This document shows positions 54,833-64,000 of a DNA stretch of 64,000 nt, in pieces. Under the pieces are notes generated by a model. It was not told where the DNA came from, searched no databases, and saw only the letters and a list, made by a program, of their open reading frames with translations. The position numbers were made by a program, and so were the translations under genes. Position 1 is the stretch's first letter, and each line of letters opens with the position of its first letter. The DNA comes from Turnera subulata (taxonomy: Eukaryota; Streptophyta; Magnoliopsida; Malpighiales; Passifloraceae): the NCBI GenBank assembly GCA_028386065.3, contig JAKUCV010006839.1, positions 1 through 64,000 on the forward strand. The letters are read 5' to 3'.

Positions 54833-56347
54833 TATTAGTGTAATATCCCAATAGTCAATCAATGGATGATTGTATATAGTCATGTATATACATTAAGGTT
54901 ATTCCAATAATTATGTTTATAAGATAAACGCTTGTACATATTTATAACCCTAGAATATTTTATATTCTTAAATATCCCTAGTCGATTATTATTATGGATG
55001 GGTTATAATAATAAATTAAGACTAGCGTATGTTGAGAATTATATGAGATATGAATTCTACATACGGGTACAAGTTAGAGAACTTGTGGTCTGGACTGACC
55101 TAACATAAGAACACTACATGGAACGTTATATAATTGTCATTAGTGGTTCTTATATGTATTGTCCTTAGACCTGAGATCATCAAGGTTCCCAACATATGAG
55201 TCATATACTTTGTTATTACTCTTGGCTATTCGTAAATGAGTAGACCTTAGTGTAATCATTGGGTATATGATATAATGTGTAGTGGGTTTTGTATGATCAA
55301 GAAGGGATTTGTCCAACCCTTTAACGGGTATATTATCAGATGGGCCTCTTGATAGAGTTGAATTGTAAATGCATGGCCATGCTCGGATTAAATGATATGG
55401 TGATATCATTAGTATCCGTTTCACACAGTTAACTCGGGGATCAAGAAAATTTAGATCAAACATATACGAGATTGACATATTCCATGTCTCGTGTTTGATC
55501 TTGATAATGGGACGAGAGGACGATGACATGTTTCCGAGGCATAATAAATCAGTACTGATCTTGTCGTTTGGGTGGCAATGATGTGTTGTTAGACGCCGCT
55601 CAATGTTTATAATTGTAAATGAGTTTACAATTATTGCCAAACGTTACAAGTGCCTACAGGGTCACACACTTAGAACTGTTGATTCGAGCTGGTGGTTCAA
55701 CCACGGTTGGATCGTGGTTCGACCAGTTGGTTGGACCAGGGTATTGAGCTAGTGGTCAGACCATGGTTGGACCGGGTCGTTTTGGGCTGGTTTGGTTCAC
55801 AAATTATCAGAATTGTTGAACCAGAGTTAATGCCATATGATTTGTAATCCCATTAATGCTTAGTGGAGACATGATTAGACTTAAAGGATAATCACGATGG
55901 ATAATGCATGATGATGTTGGCCATTGTCTCTTTAATTTATGCATTAATTGTGTGTATAAATAGAGGTTGATAATCAAATTATCTACACACATGATTCATA
56001 TCAGACTTCTATACACACACACACTTTGTTTGAGAAAGAAAGATACACATCAAACACTAGTTCTAGCTCTCGGAAATCCTGCAACTAGCACTGCAGTTCG
56101 GGAGTGCTCGGGTTGGTGATCGTGAGACGGTTGCTAGCTAGTTATCGACGGTTCATGTGGATACCGTAGAGGAGTTGGATTTCTGTCTGGTTCTAGCTGA
56201 TTCAACTCAACAGTTGAGTGAAAGAACTCAACCAATCCAGGTACGAATTTTGTTATTCGGTTTACTCTGTTTCACATGGATCCTCCATGAGTTCCGGGCT
56301 TTCCGCTTCGCATATTGTTTCGCTGTTTGCATGCCCGGTTACTTACA
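54833..56347 (+). repeat. Angela-like copia LTR (copy gamma), plus
   Basis: 1515 bp, from TATTAGTGTAATAT (first G mutated to A) to CCCGGTTACTTACA. TATA box TATAAATAG at 55955-55963. 3' LTR of the element that contains the pararetrovirus. Confidence 0.85.
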
Positions 56348-56349
56348 GT

Positions 56350-57777
56350 GGGGATCCAAGTGAAGGGTAGCTAAACCAAATAACAATTTTTACGTACCTG
56401 AATCGGTTGAAGTCTTTCACCCAACTGATGAACTAAATCAGCTAGAGCCGGAAGGATATCCTGCTCCTCTATCAGTATCCACACGAACCGTCGATCACAG
56501 CCGGAAAACGTCTCACGATCTCCAACCCAAGCACTCCCGAATCGTAGTGCTAGCTACGGATTTCCGGGAGCTGTGTGGTGTGATTTTCTTTCTCAAAGAA
56601 TGGGTGAGTGTTTGTGTGTGTTCTTGCTGGTCTGAAACACACTCTCAAGGCTCTCAAAAACCAGAATTCCATTAGCCAAAAAACCTAAAGCATAATCTAA
56701 TTATACCACTCAGTTAGTGCTTAGGGTAATGGCCAACATAATGGCCCATCATGATTAAGATACTCATTATCTTGTCTACCACTAAGCACTAATGGGATTA
56801 CACATCACAAGCAATCAGGTTTGGCTCAATAATTCTGACAATTATTGTATCAAACCAGCCCAAAACGACCACGGTCCAACCACACCTGGTCGAACCTTGG
56901 TCTAACCACGGTTCAACCACCTGCTCGAATCAACGATTCTAAGTGTGTGACCCTGTAGGCACTTGTAACGTCCGACAATAATTGTAAATTCATCTACAAT
57001 TATAAGCAAAGAGTGGCGTCTAGCAACACATCATTGCTACCCGAACGACAAGATCAATACTGATTCAATATGCCTCGGAAACATGTCATTGTCCCTTCGT
57101 CCCATTATCAAAATCAAACACGAGATATGGAATATGTCAATCTCGCATATGTTTAATCTCGGTTTCTTAATCCTCGAGCTAACTGTGTAAAACGGATACT
57201 AATGATATCACCATATCATAATCCGAGCACGGTCGTGCATTTACAGTTCAACTCTATCAAGAAACCATCTGATAATATACCCGTTATATGGGTTGGACAA
57301 ATCCCCTCCGGATCATACAAAACCCACTACACATTTATCATATACCCAATGTTTACACTAAGTCTACTCATTTACGAAATAGCCAATAGTAATATCAAAG
57401 TATACGACTCATATGTTGGGAACCTTGATGATCACAGGTCTAAGGACAATACATATAAGAAACGCTAATGACAATCATATAACGTTCCATGTAGCGTTCT
57501 TATGTGGGTCGGTCCAGTCCACAAGTTCTCTAACTTGTACCCGTATGTAGAATTCATATCACATATAATTCTCAAGTTACGCTAGTCTTAATTTATTATT
57601 ACAACCCATCCACAATAATAATCGACTAGGGACATTTAAGAATATATAAATATTCTAGGGTTATAAATATGTGCAAGCGTTTATCTCATAAACGATATTT
57701 ATTGGAATAACCTTAATGTGTATACATGATTACCCATAAACATCCATTGATTCGCTTTTGGGCATATTACACTAACA
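56350..57777 (-). repeat. Angela-like copia LTR (copy delta), minus, tail-to-tail with gamma
   Basis: Minus strand start TGTTAGTGTAATATGCCC at 57777. The last ~50 bp of the LTR are missing at 56350, where it joins the end of LTR gamma with two bases between. It is the 3' LTR of the minus-strand element to its right. Confidence 0.85.
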
Positions 57778-60700
57778 ATCTCCCACTTGCACTAAAGCCA
57801 ATCGTACATGTATCTAATACCAATGGACGCAGCATGACCATCATGCTTCTGCTGTGTGAGCGGCTTAGTCAACGGATCTGCTACATTGTTCTCAGATGGA
57901 ACTCTGCACAGTCTGACATCACCTCTATCTATGATCTCTCTAATAAGATGATAGCATCAGAGAATATGTTTAGATCTCTGGAGGTATCTAGGTTCCTGAG
58001 CCTGTGCGATTGTCCCATTGTTATCACAATAGAGCTCAATCGGACTCTCAATGCTCGGAACTACCCCAAGTTCAGTTACGAACTTCTTAAACCAAACAGC
58101 CTCTTTCGCCGCATCTGAGGCAGCAATGTACTCAGCCTCGGTTGTAGAATCGGCAACTGTCTCTTGCTTTGAACTCTTCCAGCATACAGCACCACCTTCA
58201 AGACAAAACACATAACCTGATTGCGATCTAAAATCATCCCTATCGGTTTGGAAGCTAGCACCAATGTAACCCTTTACAACAAGCTCATCCACGCTTCCGT
58301 AAACCAGGAATGCATCCTTAGTCCTTCTCAAGTACTTAAGGATTTTTTTAACTGCTGTCCAGTGACTCTCACCAGGATCAGCTTGGTATCTGCTTGTGAC
58401 ACTCAAAGCATAAGCGACATCCGGTCGAGTACATAGCATGGCATACATGATAGATCCTATTGCAGAAGCATAAGGAATCTTACTCATCCGCTCTCTCTCC
58501 TTAGTCGTTCTAGGACATTGATTCTTTGAGAGAGATATGCCATGTGACAAGGGCAAGCATCCTTTCTTGGAGTCTTGCATGCTAAACCTCTTTAGCACCT
58601 TGTCAATATATGTACTTTGACATAGCCCGAGAAGCCTTTTGGATCTATCTTTATAGATCATTATGCCTAACACATAGGCTGCTTCTCCTAAGTCCTTCAT
58701 TGAGAAATTCTTCCCTAACTAAGCCTTTACAGACTGTAGTGTCGGAATGTCATTCCCAATAAGTAGGATGTCGTCAATATACAACAACAAGAAAACAATA
58801 ATGATCCCTCTAATCTTCTTGTAAACACATGGTTTATCTTCGTTTCTAATGAAACCAAACTTTTTGATCACTTCATTAAAACGAAGATTCCAACTCCTAG
58901 AAGCTTGCTTTAATCAATAAATGGATCTCTGCAACTTGCATACCATATTGGCATTCTCTGGATCGACAAAACCTTCAGGTGTGTCATGTACACATCCTCT
59001 AAAAGATTTCCGTTAAGGAAAGCGATTTTGACATCCATTTGCCATATCTCATAATCATAGTGTGCCGCTATAGCCAATAGAATCCGGACGGATTTAACCA
59101 TGGCAACTGGTGAGAAAGTTGCATCATAGTCAATACCATGAACTTGCTTGAAACCTTTCGCCACCAATCGCCCATCATAGGTAATCACAATACCAATCGA
59201 CCTTCATAGGTAATCACAATACCAATCGCCCATGTCGGTCTTTTTCTTAAAGACCCACTTGCACCCTATGGGTTTTACCCCTTCAGGTGGATCAACCAAG
59301 GTCCACACCTTGTTTTGATACATGGATTCCACTTCTGAATTCATGGCTTCCAGCCACTTCTTAGAGTCCGGACCCGTAATAGCCTGCTGATAGGAAGTGG
59401 GCTCATCCTCTTCTATGAGCATCACGTCTCCAGTATGAGTCACAAGAAATCCATATCTCTCAGGCTCATGCCGAATCCTATCCGACCTATGCGGTCTATG
59501 TGTTACAGGTACAGGATTCTCATCCACAACTTGTTGTGATTCCTGTTTTTGTTCCATCTCAGCCTCAATATCTCGAACTTCTTCGAGTTCTATTTTCCTC
59601 CCACTGATTCTTCTAGAATTAAATTCTCTTTCTAGAAAAATAGCAGTCCGAGCAACAAACACTTTGTGCTCGGTGGGATTGTAGAAATAATACCCTTTAG
59701 TTTCCTTAGGATATCCTACAAAGAGGCACTTGTCAGATTTGGGGCCGAGTTTATCTGATGCTTCACGTCTCACGTAAGCCTCGCTACCCCAAATTCTCAT
59801 AAAAGACAGATTGGGACGCCTCCCAGTCCATATCTCATATGGTGTCTTTTCGATGGATTTAGATGGAACACGGTTAACTGTAAATGCAGCACTCAATAAT
59901 GCATGTCCCCAAAATGAAGAAGGAAGGTCAGCTTGACTCATCATTGAACGAACCATGTCTAACAAGGTTCTATTCCTCCCTTCGGACACACCATTCCATT
60001 GAGGCGTACCCGGCGGAGTGAGCTGTGATACTATACCACACTCCTTTAGATGATCATGAAATTCTAGACCTAAGTATTCACCTCCTCGATCTGATCAAAG
60101 CATTTTAATGCTCTTGCCGAACTGATTCTGTACTTCATTCTTGATTTCTTTGAATTTTTCAAAGGATTCTGACTTGTGTCTCATTAGATACACATAGCCA
60201 TACCTACTGAAATCGTCAGTAAATGTAATGAAGTATTGGAATCCACCTCTAGCTTGTGTCGACTTTGGTCCACATACATCATTATGTATAAGACCTAACA
60301 AGTCCGAAGCTCTTTCACCCTTACCGGTAAAAGGAGCCTTCGTCATCTTGCCTAACAAACATGACTCACATGTCTCAAATGATTCAAAATCAAATGAGTC
60401 TAAAAGTCCATCTTTATGGAGTTTAGATATACGAGTCTCATTTATATTGTCCAATCGACAATGCCAAACATAGGTTTCATTAGAATCGTTCATTCTAACC
60501 TCCTTCGTATTAACGTTATAGATTACGGTTTCTAGGTTAAGAACATACAAACCATTGCTTAAATACGCATCACCATAATAAACATCTTTGAAATAAATAG
60601 AACAACAATTGTCCTTTGTTACAAATGAAAAACCTTTTCGTCAAGACAGGACACAGAAATCAAATTCCTGCTTATGGTCGGTACATAATAACAATTGTCC

Positions 60701-60885
60701 AGTTCTGAAACCAAACCACTCGGTAAAGTAAGATAGTAAGTTCCTACGGCTAATGCAGGAACTCTTGCTCCATTTCCCACTCGTAGGTCTGTCTCACCCT
60801 TTTCCAATCTCCTACTCTTTCTCAATTCCTGCACATTTACACAAATGTGAGAACCACATCCGGTATCTAAACTGAATTATGAGTT
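57778..60885 (-). pseudogene. Angela-like copia pol (protease to RNase H), gag missing
   Basis: Protease DTGCGSH at about 60870-60850; integrase YVWHCRLDNINETR (second His of the knuckle replaced by Asn-containing sequence) and CESCLLGK; core NDVCGPKSTQARGG; QADLPSSFWGHALL. RT GCKWVFKKKTDMGD, then NFSMKDLGEAAYVLG. RNase H here is complete: KGYIGASF (Asp replaced by Gly), STTEAEYIAASDAAKE, LYCDNNGTIAQ. Several stops and a 30-bp duplication (59183-59236) break it. A catalytic Asp change in RNase H adds to the damage. Confidence 0.85.
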
Positions 60886-61798
60886 CATATGTTATATGTG
60901 ATATAGTATGAACATGCTAGTATATGTGATATGCTGAATTCATTTTGTATATGTGATGTGCTAAATCAGTTATTGAACATGTTGATGTTGTGTTTTTAGT
61001 CAAAAGTGTTTTGACAACAAGAACTTGACTGGTATGTGATATCAATCATGGTGTTATTGGCAGTAAGTCGAAGAGTTCGACTCAGAAAAATCGAGTGTCG
61101 GTTTGTGTATGGAACGATTGTCGTTTTAGCACATCACGGCCAGAACATCGATGTTCATCAGATGAACATCGATGTCATCATGGGTTTAGCCTTGGCCGAG
61201 CCTACTGAACATCGATGTTGTGTGACAAAACATCGATGTTCTATGAAGGTTGGCCTTGGCAGATTCCCATGAACATCGATGTCCAAGAGTTCTGCCGAAT
61301 TGATTTGAGATTCCAGAATTCTTAAACATGGATGTTCTTGAGTTCTAGAACCTCAAACATCGATGTTTAAATGTTATACATCAATGTTTAAAACTACTGC
61401 CAAGTTTTTGGACCTTCGGAACCTTCCAACCTCGATGTTCAAGAACCTAACATTGATGTTCTTTAGCTCTGCCAAATAGTTTGGAGCTCTAGAGCCTCAG
61501 AACATTGATGTTCAGATCAAGACATCGATGTTCTTGAGTTCCAGAGGCCAGTAGACATCGATGTTCAAGCTAGGACATCGATGTTCATGAGTAATGCCAA
61601 GTGGTTGGTGAGAATCAAATTCTCACAACATCGATGTTCACTGTTAGACATCGATGTTCTCATGTAATTTTGGTTTCCAAATTTACAAACATCAATATAT
61701 GATTCATCAAGAACATGCATGTAATGTATTGGAATAATATGTTGATGAAAATATTAAGTTCTTCTTGAGTTGCCTTCTATGATAAGAACTCATCATTG
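60886..61798. repeat. Non-copia island with an AACATCGATGTT palindrome array
   Basis: Between a truncated copia and an LTR lies ~910 bp unlike its neighbours. From 61143 to 61690 about 16 copies of AACATCGATGTT or one- to two-base variants (ACATTGATGTTC, ACATGGATGTTC) occur every 17-55 bp. The longest frame over it (61036-61272) is not convincing. I do not recognise the parent repeat. Confidence 0.75.
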
Positions 61799-63314
61799 TG
61801 TAAATATCCGGGCGTGCAAACTTGACAATCAAGTGCAGCGGAAAGACCCGAAAACCTTGGAGGATCCAAGTGAAGCAACCAAACCGAACAATAAAATCGA
61901 TCATACCTGAAACGGTTAGGATCTTTCACCTAACTGAAGAACCGAATCAGCTAGAGCCGAAAGAATATCCTGCTCCTCTACGGTATCCACACGAACTGTG
62001 ATGACTAGCCGAAAACCGTCACAAGATCTCCAACCCGAGCTCTCCCGAGACGCGGTGCTAGCTGCGGAATTCGGGAGCTTGAACTTGTGGTGTTTTGGTG
62101 TTCTTCCTTCTTACTCAAAGAAGAAGAAGAGAGTGTGTGTCTATAAACTCAAGTCTTACTCAAGTTTTCTGGTGTATAGCATGGTGTTAAGCTAAAGCTC
62201 TCAAGTCTGAGAAACTGATCACTCCACACTTTATCACACTAACACACATTGCATTAGTTAATTAGACTAATGGCCAACACTATGGCCCAAAGGTAGCATG
62301 ATAATGACACTCACCATCTTTTGTCTACCACTAATGCATTATCACACATCAACACAAAACAGCACTAAACCTGGTTCATTAATTCCGATAATTAGTGAAC
62401 CAAAACGACCCTGGTTCAACCACAGGCCGGTCCAACCACGGTCCAACCATGGTTCAACCACCTGCTCGAATCAACGGTTCTATGTGTTTGACCCTGTAGG
62501 CACTTGTAACGTCCGGAAATAATTGTAAAATCTCATTTTACAATTATAAGCAAAGAGCGGCATCTAGCAACACATCATTGCTACCCGAACGACAAGATCA
62601 ATACTGATTCTATATGCCTCGGAACATGTCATCGTCCTTTCGTCCATTATCAAGATTAAACCGAGACATGGAAAACGTCAATCTCGTATAAGTTTAATCT
62701 TAGTTTCTTGATCCCCGAGTTAACTATGTAAAACGGATACTCATGATATCACCATATCATATAATCCGAGCATGCCCATGCATTTAACAGTTCAACTCTA
62801 TCAAGAAGCCCATCAGATAATATACCCGTTATATGGGTCGGACGAATCCCATCTTGATCAATCAAAACCCACTACACATTTATCATATACCCAATGATTA
62901 CCCTTAAGTCCACCCAGTTATGGATGACTAAGAATAATTTCAAAGTATATGACTCACATGTTGGGAACCTTGATGATCTCAGGTCTATGGACAATACATA
63001 TAAGAACCACTAATGACAATCATATAACGTTCCATGTAGGGTTCTTATGTGGGTCGGTCCAGTCCACAAGTTCTCTAACTTGTATCCGTATGTAGAATTA
63101 ATATTACATATAATTCTCAACACATGCTAGTCTTAATTTATTATTACAACCCATCCATAATAATAATCGACTAGGGACATTTAAGAATATAAAATATTCT
63201 AGGGTTATAAATATGTGCAGGCGTTTATCACATAATCATATTTATTGGAATAACATAAATGTATATACATGACTACAATCATCCATTGATTGGCTTTTGT
63301 GCATATTACTAATA
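61799..63314 (-). repeat. Angela-like copia LTR (copy epsilon), minus
   Basis: Minus strand from about 63314 to GCCCGGATATTTACA at 61799 (1516 bp). The first bases are altered (TATTAGTAATATGC instead of TGTTAGTGTAATATGC). It is the 3' LTR of the pol fragment at the window's right edge, with purine tract AGTGCAAGTGGGAGAT adjacent. Confidence 0.85.
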
Positions 63315-64000
63315 ATCTCCCACTTGCACTAATATCAATCAACCATGTATCTAATACTAATGGATGTGCAATGACCATCATGCTTCTGCTGTGTGAGCGG
63401 CTTAGTCAAGGGATCTCCTACATTGTTCTCAGAAAGAACGCTGCACAGCCTGACATTGCCTCTATCTATGATCTCTCTAACAAGATGATAGCGTCGGAGT
63501 ATATGTTTGGATCTGTGGTGGTATCTAGGCTCTTGAGCCTGTGCGATTGTCCCATTATTGTCACAATAGAGCTCAATCGGACTCCCAATACTAGGAACCA
63601 CCCCAAGTTCAGTTACGCACTTCTTAATCCAAATAGCCTCTTTCGCCGCATCTGAGGCAGCAATGTACTCAGCCTCGGTTGCAGAATCTGCAACTGTCTC
63701 TTGCTTAGAACTCTTCCAGCCTACAGCACCACCTCCAAGACAAAACACATAACCTGATTGCGATCTGAAGTCATCCTTGTCTGTTTGGAAGCTAGCATCT
63801 GTGTAACCCTTTACAACATGCTCATCAACGCTTCCATACACAAGGAATGCATCCTTAGTCCTTCTCAAGTACTTAAGGATGTTCTTAACCGCTGTCCAGT
63901 GACTCTCACTGGGATCAGATTGATATCTGCTTGTGACACTCAAAGTATAAGCGACATCCGGTCGAGTACATAGCATGGCATACATGATAGATCCTATTGC
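63315..64000 (-). pseudogene. Angela-like copia RNase H, runs off the window
   Basis: The frame 63985-63335 has MYAMLCTRPDVAYTLSVTSR, KGYTDASFQTDKDDFRSQSG, SATEAEYIAASDAAKEAIWI, IELYCDNNGTIAQ and SENNVGDPLTKPL, so all four RNase H carboxylates are present. It is unbroken over the visible part and stops just before the purine tract; whether the upstream pol is intact cannot be seen. Confidence 0.85.

Noticed and set aside
61143..61690. CRISPR array
   Set aside because: The 12-bp unit is a palindrome with irregular spacing and variable copies, in plant DNA without cas genes.

Overview
This window is plant nuclear DNA, probably from a eudicot, and is almost entirely transposable elements. The evidence for a plant is Ty1/copia and Ty3/gypsy LTR retrotransposons with plant-type primer sites, Cassandra elements carrying 5S rRNA-like sequence in their LTRs, tRNA-type SINEs, an endogenous Caulimoviridae copy, and one intron-containing gene for a plant SEC14-like (divergent CRAL-TRIO) protein. 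I see nothing bacterial. The species cannot be named from the sequence.  LAYOUT. 1-11.2 kb is a nest: a copia fragment (gag 1364-2091, LTR 2148-2843 plus 9 bp at 11184-11192) is interrupted by a non-coding gypsy element with 3.1-kb LTRs (2844-10266), whose right end is replaced by a Cassandra element (10267-11178). A further gypsy LTR in the opposite orientation fills 1-1363. 12.16-18.79 kb is a young non-autonomous copia derivative (186-bp LTRs with 2 mismatches, target duplication TATAT) holding a decayed pol, a LINE fragment and many small hairpins. 19.9-21.0 kb is the only convincing host gene (three exons, 205 aa, minus strand). 21.80-27.93 kb is a nearly intact copia element (489-bp LTRs, duplication TATAG, one 1186-codon pol frame, gag with one stop) that sits just upstream of that gene. 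28.0-28.4 kb holds two SINEs in opposite orientation. 29.4-39.25 kb is a Sirevirus-like copia relic split by a rearranged second gypsy family with LTRs in both orientations; one of those LTRs contains a Cassandra trimer of LTRs (31068-32700). 39.5-64 kb is a cluster of Angela-like copia copies with five LTRs of about 1.4-1.5 kb in both orientations. One copy is interrupted by an endogenous Caulimoviridae sequence (46719-54445, minus strand; movement, coat, protease, RT/RNase H and a second ORF), which is itself interrupted by Cassandra (49445-50325, duplication CTAAG).  HOW THE PARTS RELATE. Several elements look parasitic on others: the 186-bp-LTR copia shares primer site, polypurine tract and 3' untranslated region with the autonomous copia; Cassandra has no coding capacity; three Angela-like copies share an RNase H deletion. 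The most unusual signal is a set of micro-hairpins of the form stem-C(YNGAA)G-stem, found through both members of the copia pair. Two of them inside pol change both sides of the stem between the two elements in a way that keeps pairing. A second puzzle is a cluster of about 16 copies of the 12-bp palindrome AACATCGATGTT and variants at 61.14-61.69 kb.
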